In this document: positions 28,203-37,098 of the stretch, piece after piece
How the letters are laid out: every line of letters starts with the position of its first letter
Position numbering within the stretch: position 1 is the first letter of the stretch
From: JAEUIE01 sp047602475
Lineage (GTDB): Bacteria > Planctomycetota > Planctomycetia > Gemmatales > HRBIN36
NCBI GenBank assembly: GCA_047602475.1
Contig: JASGHE010000007.1
Coordinates: 1-64,000 of the forward strand
Reading direction: 5' to 3'
Length of the DNA: 64,000 nucleotides
Notes under the pieces: generated by a model
Told to the model about the DNA's origin: nothing
Database searches by the model: none
Seen by the model: the letters and a program-made list of their open reading frames with translations, nothing else
Position numbers and translations under genes: made by a program

Positions 28203-29073
28203 TCAGCTGAATGTCGGGTCGATCGGGTCGGGCCAGATGTCGGGCAGGCCGTCCGAGAACTCGTTCGGTGTAGATGGCGGGGCGCTTGTCGAGGAACGCC
28301 TGGACGCCCTCCAGCGTGTCGGGTGCGCTCCGGCGTGCAAGGATGGCGCGGCTGTCGACCCGATGCGCCTCCATCGGATGGGCGGCGCCGAGCATGCGCC
28401 ACATCATCTGCCGCGTGAGGGAAACAGCGACGCGCGACCCGGAGGTCGCCAGTTCCTCGCCAAGCTTCAGCGCCGCGTCGAGCAGCGCGTCCGGCGCGTG
28501 GAGCGAGCGGACGAGGCCGGCCGCCAGCGCGTCCTTCGCCGACACCATCCGCGCCGCCATCGTCCATTCGAGCGCGGTCGAGATGCCGACGATCCGCGGC
28601 AGGAACCAGGACGAGGCCGCCTCCGGCACCAGGCCGCGTTTGGTGAAGAGAACCCGAACTTCGCCTCCTCGCTCGCTAGGCGGATATCGCACGGCAGGGT
28701 CAGCGTGACGCCGACGCCGACCGCCGCGCCGTTGATCGCGGCGATCACCGGCTTCCGGCGGTCGAAGATGCGCAGAGCGCCATAGCCGCCGCCGTCACGC
28801 CACAACTCGCCATGCCTCAGGACGGCGCGGTTCGGATCGTCGGCCAGCCGCGCGATGGCATCGGCACCCGCCGACACGTCGGCTCCCGAACAGAAGGCGC
28901 GTCCTGCCCCGGTGATGACGACGCAGCCGACATCGTCGTCCGCATCCGCCCGATCGAGCGCCGCGACCAGCTCGACCATCATCACCGTGTTGTATGCATT
29001 GAGCCGCTCGGGCCGGTTGAGCGTGATCAACGCCACGACCCCCCGACGCTCGAACAGCAGAGATCTCGAACAC
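28203..29073 (-). CDS. Enoyl-CoA hydratase/isomerase family protein (frameshifted)
   Basis: A crotonase-fold protein of about 290 residues: LITLNRPERLNAYNTVMMVE, the first oxyanion-hole motif GAGRAFCSGADVSAG, and the second, VIAAINGAAVGVGVTLTLPC with DIRLASEEAKFGF. Then come RGLVPEAASSWFLPRIVGI and the tail TLEGVQAFLDKRPAIY. The start is a GTG at 29073 after AAGGAGGGG. Frame changes lie near 29056, 28645 and 28262. It would hydrate an enoyl-CoA to a hydroxyacyl-CoA. It is the first gene of the operon that continues into the ACAD, Baeyer-Villiger, CMD and MFS genes, and operator site 6a sits directly upstream. Confidence 0.85.
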
Positions 29074-29089
29074 TGGCCCCTCCTTAATC

Positions 29090-29099
29090 TTGCATGCAA
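29090..29099. promoter_or_regulatory. TTGCATGCAA palindromic operator (site 6a)
   Basis: A perfect palindrome 17 bases upstream of the GTG start of the enoyl-CoA hydratase gene, so a bound protein would block the transcript start or early elongation. Confidence 0.6.
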
Positions 29100-29153
29100 A
29101 TTGGCGGATCGATCCCGCCGATGCAAAGAGTTTCGTGGGCCTCGTGCAAAATT

Positions 29154-29163
29154 TTGCATGCAA
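29154..29163. promoter_or_regulatory. TTGCATGCAA palindromic operator (site 6b)
   Basis: A second perfect copy in the same divergent region, 64 bases from site 6a (about six helical turns, same face) and 72 bases upstream of the plus-strand enoyl-CoA hydratase. The spacing would allow two bound dimers to cooperate. Confidence 0.6.
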
Positions 29164-29234
29164 GGCAGCCGCGCGAGATTGCATTGATGCCGGCCGCGCG
29201 GCAAAGGCTGGCAAACTCTAGCAGGAGCCCTTTC

Positions 29235-30034
29235 ATGAGCCAGCCGCTCTTGGCGACACGCGACGGCGCGATCCTCACCCTCACGCTCAACCTGCCCGAC
29301 CAGCGCAACCCCATCTCCGGCATTCCGATGATCGAGGCGCTGGAGGAGGCGCTGATCGCGGCGGACCAGGATCTGTCGGTGCGCGCGGTGATCCTGACCG
29401 GCGCAGGAGCGGGCTTTTCGAGCGGCGGCGACATGAAGGCGATGGCGCCGGGCAAGGGCCTGCGTGGTGAGGCCGCGGTCGAGACGCGCACCAACTACCG
29501 GCGCGGCATCCAGCGGCTGCCGATGCTGTTCCAGGCGCTGGAGGTGCCGGTGATCGCGGCGGTGAACGGCGCGGCGATCGGCGCCGGCTGCGACCTCGCC
29601 TGCATGTGCGACATCCGCATCGCCGGCGAGAGCGCGAAGTTCGCCGAAAGCTTCGTGAAGGTGGGCATCATCCCGGGCGACGGCGGCGCGTGGCTGCTGC
29701 CCCGCATCGTCGGCTTCGCCAAGGCGACCGAGATGGCGCTGACCGGCGACGTGATCGATGCGCAGGAGGCATGGCGTTCGGCCTGGTATCGAAGGTGGTG
29801 CCGGACGCCGACCTGATGGCGACGGCGCGCGCGATCGCGGAGAAGATCGCGGTCAACCCGCCGCATGCGGTGCGGATGACGAAGCGGCTCCTGCGCGACG
29901 GCCAGACGGCGACGCTGGCGGCCCTGCTCGAACAGTCTGCGGCGATGCAGGCGCTTGCCCACACGACGGCCGACCATGACGAAGCCGTCGCCTCCTTCAT
30001 CGAGAAGCGCAAACCGAACTTTACCGGCCGATGA
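29235..30034 (+). CDS. Enoyl-CoA hydratase/isomerase family protein (one frameshift)
   Basis: A crotonase-fold protein of about 266 residues. Visible parts are LTLTLNLPDQRNPISGIPMI, the oxyanion motifs TGAGAGFSSGGDMKAM and VIAAVNGAAIGAGCDLACMC, and VKVGIIPGDGGAWLLPRIVG, in which acidic residues usually act in catalysis. After one frame change near 29770 it continues AFGLVSKVVPDADLMATARA and EAVASFIEKRKPNFTGR. The ATG at 29235 has AGGAG upstream. It differs clearly from the minus-strand hydratase, so the two probably act on different chain lengths or different steps. Confidence 0.85.
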
Positions 30035-30104
30035 CGCCTTCGCCGGCGGTCGTTCCCCGGAGGCATTCCTTGACGGCCGGCCGGCTGCGTTCGAGGACAG
30101 CCAC

Positions 30105-31241
30105 ATGATCGTCGCGGCTCCATCCGACTATCGCGCGCTGGCCCGGCGGCGGCTTCCCCGCTTCCTGTTCGACTATATCGACGGCGGCGCCTATTCGGAG
30201 GCGACGTTGCGCGCCAATCGCGACGATCTGGACGCGATCGCGCTGCGCCAGCGCGTGCTGAAGGATGTGTCCGACGTTTCGCTGGAGACCGAGCTTTTCG
30301 GCCAGCGCCTCGCCATGCCCATCGCGCTCGGACCCGTCGGCCTCAGCGGCATGTATGCGCGGCGCGGCGAGGTTCAGGCGGCGCGCGCGGCGGAACGAGC
30401 GGGCATCCCCTTCACCTTGTCGACCATGTCGGTCTGCCCGCTGGCCGAGGTCGCGGACGCCGTCGAACGGCCCTTCTGGTTCCAGCTCTACATGGTCCGC
30501 GACCGCGCCTTCATGCGCGACCTGCTGAGCGCGGCGGCGGCAGCGGGCTGTTCGGCTTTGGTATTCACCGTCGATCTGCCGGTGCCCGGCACGCGCTATC
30601 GCGACTACCGCTCCGGCATGGCCGGGGCGTCGGCCGGCGGGCTTCGCAGGCTGGGGCAGGCCATCTCCCATCCCGGCTGGGCCCTCGACGTCGGCCTACG
30701 CGGCAAGCCGCACACGCTCGGCAATCTCGCGCCGGTGCTCGGCGGCAAAACGGGGCTGGAGGATTTCCTCGGCTGGATCGGCGCGAATTTCGATCCCGGC
30801 GTGACCTGGGCGGATCTCGACTTCATCCGCTCCCACTGGAGCGGGCCGCTGATCATCAAGGGCATATTGGACGTGGAGGATGCGCGCGAGGCGGCCGCGC
30901 TTCAGGCGGACGGCCTCGTCGTCTCGAACCATGGCGGGCGGCAGCTCGACGGCGCCGTGTCCACCGCCCGCGCCCTGCCCGCCATAGCCGATGCAGCGGG
31001 CGACCGGATGACGATCCTGGCCGACGGCGGCATCCGGTCCGGGCTGGACGTCGTGAGGATGATCGCGCTCGGCGCCGACGGGGTGATGCTTGGCCGCGCC
31101 TGGGCCTATGCGCTGGCCGGCGCGGGGCAAGCGGGCGTCGAACATGTCCTCGCGCTGATGCGGGCCGAGATGAGCACCGCGATGGCCCTGACCGGCGTCA
31201 CCCGGATCGACCAGATCGACCCGTCGATGCTGGCGCGATGA
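30105..31241 (+). CDS. FMN-dependent alpha-hydroxy acid dehydrogenase (lactate dehydrogenase-like)
   Basis: An intact 378-residue TIM-barrel flavoprotein of the lactate/glycolate/mandelate oxidase family. It has PRFLFDYIDGGAYSEATLRA, LPVPGTRYRDYRSGM, the FMN-phosphate region ILADGGIRSGLDVVRMIALG and LGRAWAYALAG, and the catalytic base His276 in VVSNHGGRQLDG. Such enzymes oxidise a 2-hydroxy acid to a 2-oxo acid; the E1 alpha/beta pair in this cluster could use such a product. The start at 30105 follows GAGGAC and lies 70 bases after the enoyl-CoA hydratase. It is the last sphingomonad-like gene; the composition changes directly downstream. Confidence 0.9.
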   Translation: MIVAAPSDYRALARRRLPRFLFDYIDGGAYSEATLRANRDDLDAIALRQRVLKDVSDVSLETELFGQRLAMPIALGPVGLSGMYARRGEVQAARAAERAGIPFTLSTMSVCPLAEVADAVERPFWFQLYMVRDRAFMRDLLSAAAAAGCSALVFTVDLPVPGTRYRDYRSGMAGASAGGLRRLGQAISHPGWALDVGLRGKPHTLGNLAPVLGGKTGLEDFLGWIGANFDPGVTWADLDFIRSHWSGPLIIKGILDVEDAREAAALQADGLVVSNHGGRQLDGAVSTARALPAIADAAGDRMTILADGGIRSGLDVVRMIALGADGVMLGRAWAYALAGAGQAGVEHVLALMRAEMSTAMALTGVTRIDQIDPSMLAR

Positions 31242-31390
31242 GGGCGGGCGTTTCGCACTTCATCCCGGCCTCCCGCTTTGTTAGCTGAAGATCGATCGAA
31301 GCGGGGGAGTGCCATGCGTTGAGGTGGGCGAAGCATCTGGCAGTGTTCCTCGGCCTTGCGGCGCTGGCAACGGTCGTAGTCGATGCGTTC
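31242..31390. other. Junction between alphaproteobacterial and planctomycete-like DNA
   Basis: Left of this interval the DNA is strongly GC-rich and encodes sphingomonad-like genes. To the right it is less GC-rich and encodes planctomycete-like genes. The serine recombinase frame from the right runs without a stop through this interval and backwards into the hydroxy acid dehydrogenase gene, ending only at 31106. No inverted repeat or duplicated target was seen at the join. Confidence 0.75.
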
Positions 31391-32845
31391 AATCAAGAGG
31401 TTCAAGAGCTTCTGCTTCTCGACGACGGTCATTGCCTTCCACAGTTCATCGAAGCGTTGTAGCAGGGTGGCGACCTTTTCACGGGGTAACGACCAGACTT
31501 TCAGCCGGGCCAGTTCTTCCTGTATCTGGGCCAACCGTGGCGTCTCCAAGGCGATGCGTTCTTGCACTTCGGCCAGGCGCTTGGCGACCAGGCTCCCGGT
31601 TTCACCTGCCTTAATCTGACCAATGAGGTTCTTGGTCTCTGTCTGCCACCGCTTAAGTTCCCTGTCCAGCAGCCGTTCTTCCGCCATAAGATCATCACGA
31701 TGCTCAGCATGATGCTGGTTGAGTATCTGCATCACCTCATTCTGAAGTTCCGGGTCGCTGCCGATGCTGCTGATACGCTCGACCACGAACTGCTCCATTT
31801 GCCCGGCGGGGATGCTCTTGGAAGGACATTTGTCCCACCCATTCTTCTGGGCGTAGACGCAGGTGTAATACCGGTACTTCACCTTCCCGTTCTTGCAGGA
31901 GTATGATGGCGTCATGGTCGAGTTACAGGGTACACATCGAATCAGTCCTTTGAGGATGGACCCATGCCGGTTCTTGACCTCGTTGCCGCTGCCACTGGCA
32001 TTGCGTTCCAGTTGCTTCTGTACGCGTTGCCAGAGAACGTCATCGATGATGGCTTCGTGTTCGCCAGGGTAGCAATTGTCTTTATGGCGAACTTGGCCGG
32101 CGTAAATTGGATTGGTGAGAAGATACCAGAGATTGGTGCGGTTGAACTCTGCCCCGCCTTTGCTGATACCCCGGCGTGAGGTGTACTGCTTGTTCCGCCA
32201 GCCACGGTTATGAAGCTCCTGAACAACGGGGAGCAGTGAGCCATGGTCAGCATAGAGCCGGAAGATGGCCCGTACCCGTGGCGCTTCGTCGTGATTGATA
32301 ATGAGCTTGTTCGTCACTGGGTCAGCGTCGTAGCCCAGGATTGGCCGACCCCCACACCAAATACCCTTGCGACGAGTGGCAGCAATTTTGTCGCGCGTTC
32401 TTTCGGAAATAATTTCCCGTTCAAACTGGGCGAAGGAGAGAAGGATATTGAGCGTCAGCCTCCCCATGCTATGGGTGGTGTTGAACTGCTGCGTCACCGA
32501 CACAAAGCTGATGCCCTTACGGTCGAAGATTTCCATCATGCGAGCGAAGTCGAGCAGACTACGTGAGAGACGGTCTACCTTGTAAACGATCACGCAATCG
32601 ACCTGACCAGCCTCTATGTCGGCCAGCAGTGTTGTGAGGGCAGGGCGGTCCATATTGCCGCCAGTGAAGCCACCGTCGTCGTATTTTCCGGGCAGACAAA
32701 TCCAACCTTCATGGCTTTGGCTTTTGATGAATGCCTCGGCCGATTCCCGCTGGGCGTCGAGGCTGTTGAACTCCTGCTCTAGCCCCTCTTCGGTGCTCTT
32801 CCTCGTATATATGGCGCAGCGGATGCGTTTAGGTGGCTTGTTCAT
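31242..32845 (-). CDS. Large serine recombinase, 3' end uncertain
   Basis: A site-specific recombinase with a resolvase N-domain (IYTRKSTEEGLEQEFNSLDA, catalytic Ser17; VYKVDRLSRSLLDFARMMEI; LLSFAQFEREIISERTRDKI). It also has a recombinase domain (GRPILGYD, LWYLLTNPIYAGQVRHKD), a zinc ribbon (IRCVPCNSTMTP; YTCVYAQKNGWDKCPSKS) and a C-terminal coiled coil near residues 375-460 (AEERLLDRELKRWQTETKNL). It catalyses integration or excision by a serine-phosphate DNA link. The frame keeps going to 31106, antisense through the neighbouring gene, so the native stop is lost at the junction; about 525 residues look genuine or are unresolved. Its ATG overlaps the stop of the DUF2924 gene. Confidence 0.9.
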
Positions 32846-33303
32846 GCCTTGCCTCCGTTCAACCCGAAGAAGGCGAAGCCGTTGAGATGGCTACCGGTGA
32901 TTCCTTTGGCGACAGCGGTGAGCGTGGGATACGTCTGGCAGTTCCAGATGAAGCCGTCGGCCAGGACTTCGACATGGTGCTCCGTCCCTTTGTAGTGACG
33001 GGTGATGACAGCCCCGGGTGCCGGCAGGCGTTGGTCACGGTCGGTTGTCGTTGGCACCGGGGGGCACGACGTTGGCGATGTGAGGCGAAGGTCTTCTTCC
33101 CGTGCTAGTTCCTTGGCCCGTGCCAGGGCGCGATCCGAAAGGCCGCCCATCGATTGTGCCTGTAGTCGCCAGGCCAGGCGCTTGGTGAGCCAGTCTCGGT
33201 TGTTAGCCCGCGTAGGTTCGCCAAAGACTTCGGCGTACATCGACCTGAGGTCATTGACCCGCAGATGTGGCAGCGCGGCCAGCTTCTGTTTCAAGTCCAT
33301 CAT
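32842..33303 (-). CDS. DUF2924 family protein
   Basis: An intact 153-residue protein: LRSMYAEVFGEPTRANNRDW with LTKRLAWRLQAQSMGGLSD, a spacer, then LPAPGAVITRHYKGTEHHVE, ADGFIWNCQTYPTLTAVAKG and ITGSHLNGFAFFGL. This layout matches DUF2924, which is regularly found directly upstream of phage-type serine recombinases, as here. The C-terminal part resembles a small nucleic-acid-binding fold with an R-x-Y-K-G motif. Its stop overlaps the recombinase start (ATGA), and its own start overlaps the stop of the small gene before it. It probably helps the recombinase, though no function is proven. Confidence 0.85.
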   Translation of the reverse strand: MMDLKQKLAALPHLRVNDLRSMYAEVFGEPTRANNRDWLTKRLAWRLQAQSMGGLSDRALARAKELAREEDLRLTSPTSCPPVPTTTDRDQRLPAPGAVITRHYKGTEHHVEVLADGFIWNCQTYPTLTAVAKGITGSHLNGFAFFGLNGGKA

Positions 33304-33503
33304 TAGTCTCCTTGTTCTCCTGAGGTGTTAACCGGATTGTCGTGATGACACTGTTGCAGGGTGGAGCTAGAAACGTGAAGCGTACTTTGAGCGGAAGGTT
33401 GGAGATTCTGCGGGCGCTGAAAGGTCCGTAATTGCCGGTAGATGACATGTGCCAGCAGGTTGGCGATCTCGTGGCGGTTTGATGATGAGTTGTTGGTTGT
33501 CAT
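33303..33503 (-). CDS. Small hypothetical protein in the recombinase operon
   Basis: About 66 residues, starting MTTNNSSSNRHEIANLLAHV and ending CHHDNPVNTSGEQGD. The stop codon overlaps the DUF2924 start as TAATG, and the DUF2924 ribosome site (GGAG) lies inside its last codons, which supports a real coupled gene. A GGAAG sequence sits just upstream of its ATG at 33503. No family is recognised. The first half could form one helix. Confidence 0.5.
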   Translation of the reverse strand: MTTNNSSSNRHEIANLLAHVIYRQLRTFQRPQNLQPSAQSTLHVSSSTLQQCHHDNPVNTSGEQGD

Positions 33504-33523
33504 GGGCTTCCGTTCCGATGGGT

Positions 33524-33859
33524 TTATGTTGGGGGTGGAGGAAAGTCGGCAGCGTACCACCAGCCGTAGCCTGATTGCTGGCGGGTCCACATGTAGCACT
33601 TGGCCGGGTCGGTGGTGACGCAACCGTGGCTGTCGAGGAAGTGGAGGCGGGCATTGGAATTGTGTTTGGGTTTACACTTGTCTGTTGAACAAAGCAGGAA
33701 CTCGATGAGTTCCGTTTTTACTGAGCTCATAAACTCCCGTTGTTCTTTGGAAGTGAGCTCCTTCGGATCATTCATGCGAAGCCGATTGGGTGCGCCCGGA
33801 ATCACCTCAAACGTGATGCCGCGACTTTGCAGGTGCTGAAGAAGATCAATGGGTTTCAT
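33524..33859 (-). CDS. Hypothetical protein with a TubC-like N-terminal segment
   Basis: An intact 111-residue protein. The first 50 residues (IDLLQHLQSRGITFEVIPGA, PNRLRMNDPKELTSKEQREF, SVKTELIEFLL) resemble the small TubC docking-type domain often found in mobile-element genes next to primases. The C-terminal half has a histidine/cysteine pattern (HFLDSHGC, AKCYMW) and ends YGWWYAADFPPPPT. Its ATG overlaps the helicase stop (ATGA). It may be a protein-protein adapter for the replication proteins. The domain call rests on pattern only. Confidence 0.65.
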   Translation of the reverse strand: MKPIDLLQHLQSRGITFEVIPGAPNRLRMNDPKELTSKEQREFMSSVKTELIEFLLCSTDKCKPKHNSNARLHFLDSHGCVTTDPAKCYMWTRQQSGYGWWYAADFPPPPT

Positions 33860-35430
33860 AGTTCGTGAAAACCTCTTCCGTGTAAAGTTCCGTCCGCGCA
33901 GTCCGCAGTCCTTGTTAATTGCGTGTCTAATGCTGTTTGTCCTTCTTGATAGAGAGAGAATGTGAGACTTGGTGCAATAGAAGAGACCGCGGACTGCGCG
34001 GACGGGATAGTTACTTCGCCTGCTTGAAGTGAGCGTAATCCTTGGTAAAAACGCACACGCTTCCCGTTGAGAACTGGACGTATGACACTTACGCTTGGGA
34101 CTGCGGCATGGAGATCGCGCCCGAAAGTTTGTAGGGGACCTGGATTTTGTCTGCCTTGCTCAGCACACCATTCCTTCCATAACTCATACAACTCGCCGAC
34201 TTCAACGGTTGCCTTCGGGTCAATCACACACTTTTCTCGAACAAATGCACCAACCGGAGATACTAAGTCTTCTAGTTCTTCTGTTAATTCAAGCCCACTC
34301 TGCGGCTGTATAAAGCAGCCTCGTGCTTGAAGGCGAATAAGCCCAGCAAGGGCCCATTGAAAGATGCCTGGTAGTTCAGGGGTGAGCTTATTCACTAATT
34401 CGGTATCTTCACGACCGTAGAAGGAGTGCGTGAGCTTAAGCAGGATTAATCGCCCACTGAATGCTCCTGAAGTATCAAGTACACGAGGCAATTCGTTGGA
34501 TGCTAATACAAAGCGAGTCGCGAGTTTGCAGGTAATCGGATCGCGATGTTTACGATCAATGGTTTGGGCATCTTCCCCAGAAATGCTGAGAAGACGTTCA
34601 AGAACGACTGCTTGGTCAGCGCGATTACTCAACCTAGCATCAGGAACAATGGCAACCGACTTTCCTAATAGAGGTGCCAGTCCAAATTGTGTAGCAAGAC
34701 TGGCTAGTGTGGGATTTACAACACTCTTCTCCCCAACTACCTGTGTAAGGATGCGGAGTATCGTTCCCTTCCCAGATCGCTTGGGGCCAATGAGCATCAG
34801 CATTTTGTGCAGCCGCGTATCGCAAGTCAGCAAATAACCAAACCACTCCTGCAAACATGCAATGCTACTAGAGTCATCCGGCCAAAGCGATTTCAAGAAA
34901 GCATTCCAACACAAAGGAGCCTGGACTTGTGCGACGTACTCAAAAGGCAGAGCAGCAAATGTGAAGTAATCTGCAGAACATGGCAGCAAAGGACAATCGG
35001 TAGAAGAATATAACTTGGGAAGGTTCAGAATCCCGTTTGCCATAGACAACATCGATAGAGGATCAGGATGATTAGTATCGTTGCCAAGCCAAGCGGGTGG
35101 TTCTATTGAACTCGCTAGATGGCAGAGACTTCGAAGAGCGTTCAATGTGTTACTAAGCAGGCTCGTTGTGATGGTGCGGGTCCATTTTCGTTTCGAACTT
35201 TCTTCCTCGATTTCCCGAACGAACGCTTCACGAATGTAACTTGTAAGTGCTGTCTGGATGTCTCTGAGCGGACGGATGTGATATGCTCCCTTCTGATACT
35301 CCACAAACATGTCATTCCAGGAATAGAGGGTTTTCGACTTCTCATTGGAAGTGAAGGCCGATAAGAAACCTGCGGCAAGCTTGTGGGGATTGTCTATGCT
35401 GTCTTTGGCACGATGAAGATGGCGAGGCAT
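33856..35430 (-). CDS. SF3 helicase / P4-type phage-plasmid primase C-terminal domain protein
   Basis: An intact 524-residue protein. The N-terminal part matches the D5_N type region that precedes viral SF3 helicases (FVEYQKGAYHIRPLRDIQTA, LSMANGILNL). The ATPase has Walker A GPKRSGKGT (residues 215-223), a Walker B-like region near VAIVPDARLSNRADQAVVLE, the sensor stretch CKLATRFVLASNELPRVLD and SGAFSGRLILLKLTHSF. A C-terminal winged-helix-like part follows. It should unwind DNA to start replication of the element. It lies four bases after the DUF3854 gene and overlaps the next one. Confidence 0.85.
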   Translation of the reverse strand: MPRHLHRAKDSIDNPHKLAAGFLSAFTSNEKSKTLYSWNDMFVEYQKGAYHIRPLRDIQTALTSYIREAFVREIEEESSKRKWTRTITTSLLSNTLNALRSLCHLASSIEPPAWLGNDTNHPDPLSMLSMANGILNLPKLYSSTDCPLLPCSADYFTFAALPFEYVAQVQAPLCWNAFLKSLWPDDSSSIACLQEWFGYLLTCDTRLHKMLMLIGPKRSGKGTILRILTQVVGEKSVVNPTLASLATQFGLAPLLGKSVAIVPDARLSNRADQAVVLERLLSISGEDAQTIDRKHRDPITCKLATRFVLASNELPRVLDTSGAFSGRLILLKLTHSFYGREDTELVNKLTPELPGIFQWALAGLIRLQARGCFIQPQSGLELTEELEDLVSPVGAFVREKCVIDPKATVEVGELYELWKEWCAEQGRQNPGPLQTFGRDLHAAVPSVSVIRPVLNGKRVRFYQGLRSLQAGEVTIPSAQSAVSSIAPSLTFSLYQEGQTALDTQLTRTADCADGTLHGRGFHEL

Positions 35431-35433
35431 ATG

Positions 35434-36279
35434 CTAATCATCATTGGCAACAGAATGTTTTTTAGCATTAAGTTCTTGCATAGTGACGGACATCAACATC
35501 AGTTTGCGGAGTGCCTCGGCACCATGAGAAACCAAATAATCATCCAAACCTTGCTTAGCACCATTGCTAGCAGCAGGTAACTCGATGATTCTGACCATTG
35601 CACCTAGGGCGTAGAGTGCCTTGGCCAGCTCTCGCTCTTCACGCAGAACACTCGGATTACTAGCACGGTCGCTGTCAAAAGCGATGTATACATGCCGTCC
35701 CTTCCACGGCAGGTTTGCAAGTTCAGGGCGGAGCAGTCGTGGCCCAATTGGCGTTCCGTCAACTCGTCTGTCCCGTTTAATGCTCCAGGTGGCGACACCC
35801 CCTAAGCCAATCGAGGGGAACCCAAATAGTGCTGCAGAGATGGCCTTCTTCTCACCCTCGGTGAAAATAAATATTGTCCCAGGAGACAGATACCTATCAG
35901 CGCCAATCAGTGGAAAGTAGATTCCAGTGGGGATTCTGCTGGGGCCTAAATACTTTCTGGGTTTGCCGGCCTTACGTACTCCCGGCGTGCCCGGCTTGAT
36001 CCGGCAATACCCGGTTTCATTACCGTGAATATCGAAATACGGGATGCAGAGGCAAGAACCAAGTTTGACTGCACCTTGTGTATTCCTCCAATTCAGGAGG
36101 GTACTAATCTCGACGGCGGTGTTAATTGTCCGCATGCCATGACGGACGGCTTCGGTCTCGCTAATTCCTGATTTCCTCAGCTCCTGAAGATGGAACTCAG
36201 AGATGTGAGCAATCGTGGCTGCTGCGGGAAGTATGGGATCGTGAGCGTTGTGAGACACTGTTGCCACCTCTGTGCGCAC
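35434..36279 (-). CDS. DUF3854 / TOPRIM-like protein, primase partner
   Basis: An intact 281-residue protein. The core is GTIFIFTEGEKKAISAALFG, FPSIGLGGVATWSIKRD and RHVYIAFDSDRASNPSVL, with Glu141 and the Asp202/Asp204 pair in the arrangement of a TOPRIM-like (DUF3854) fold. Such proteins pair with an SF3 helicase to form a split primase-helicase on plasmids and phages. The N-terminus contains a CLCIPYFDIHGNETGYCRIK segment typical of the same family. It is the first gene of the replication operon at 36279, reading toward the recombinase. Confidence 0.8.
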   Translation of the reverse strand: MRTEVATVSHNAHDPILPAAATIAHISEFHLQELRKSGISETEAVRHGMRTINTAVEISTLLNWRNTQGAVKLGSCLCIPYFDIHGNETGYCRIKPGTPGVRKAGKPRKYLGPSRIPTGIYFPLIGADRYLSPGTIFIFTEGEKKAISAALFGFPSIGLGGVATWSIKRDRRVDGTPIGPRLLRPELANLPWKGRHVYIAFDSDRASNPSVLREERELAKALYALGAMVRIIELPAASNGAKQGLDDYLVSHGAEALRKLMLMSVTMQELNAKKHSVANDD

Positions 36280-36349
36280 CCCGGACCTTGGACGGCACCG
36301 TAATGCACAGCGTAAGGAAATCTGATTTCAGAAAATGCCGCTACCCTTC

Positions 36350-36673
36350 CTAGGCGACGGTTCTCTTCAGCCTCAGCATCTGCGGCAAGCCGAAACGAAC
36401 TTCCAGTTCGTCGATCATGCCGTCCTTGATCTCATCAAAGTGCTGAAACAATTCGAGATGAGCTTGTTTGAGAGTGTAGTTACGCAGGTGTATTTCCACA
36501 CGGGGATCGTTGTTGCCGCCAATCTTGAGGTCTTGTACCACCGTGGGTGGCGGCTCAAAGACAGGCTGTCCATCATGGAGTTCCAGTCGTTGAATGCGAC
36601 AGAATGGCATTAATTGCATTAGTTCCAGAAACCGTTGTCTGGGACCTGACAGTTGCTTTTTCTGAAGTGTCAC
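36350..36673 (-). CDS. Hypothetical protein, 107 residues
   Basis: The GTG at 36673 is the best start, because AAGGAGAG lies eight bases upstream; an ATG at 36754 is in frame but has no ribosome site. The protein begins VTLQKKQLSGPRQRFLELMQ and contains LHDGQPVFEPPPTVVQDLKI, PRVEIHLRNYTLKQAHLELF and QHFDEIKDGMIDELEVRFG. It is small, charged, and without a signal or membrane segment. I do not recognise the family. It may be the first gene of the replication operon of the element. Confidence 0.6.
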   Translation of the reverse strand: MTLQKKQLSGPRQRFLELMQLMPFCRIQRLELHDGQPVFEPPPTVVQDLKIGGNNDPRVEIHLRNYTLKQAHLELFQHFDEIKDGMIDELEVRFGLPQMLRLKRTVA

Positions 36674-36754
36674 AGCTGTCTCTCCTTTTGTTTTGAACAG
36701 CCTGCTTAGTCTCGGTGCTTGTTCAGAACTCACAGGGTATGCTAAACCTAGCAC

Positions 36755-37098
36755 CAGATGAGAGCTTTCTCACTTTCAAGTTCGAAACGCTCCCTTGTTA
36801 AGAAAGTGAGTTCGGTTGCTCGTTTTCATTACCTTAATTCTACTGCAAGTATCAGATAGCCCGTGGGGATCTATATCTGCCATTTGCCGGAGCAGATTTG
36901 GGGCAGCGAAAAGACCGATAAATCCCAGCAATCATGAGTGATTGGCCGGGGAAACGTCTAGCTAGCAGAGTGAGCGCGTGTTACATTAGAAGCTGACTAG
37001 TTAATAGATTTACACGTCGTCGCATCCCTTGCCGACCAAGCCGGAACGGTACGAGGCAATCCCAGGACTTCCCAAGTCCAATGCCTTGAGGTACCGCG
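36755..37098. other. Gene-free divergent control region of the mobile element
   Basis: This interval separates the minus-strand replication operon from the plus-strand methyltransferase operon. It contains a perfect inverted repeat CTCACTTTC (36769-36777) / GAAAGTGAG (36802-36810), which could be a regulator site, and no convincing gene. AT-rich tracts near 36830-36850 could serve as promoters. Confidence 0.4.

Noticed and set aside
31106..31241. Last part of the recombinase frame as real protein
   Set aside because: It is the reverse strand of the hydroxy acid dehydrogenase gene, so it is read-through past the junction.
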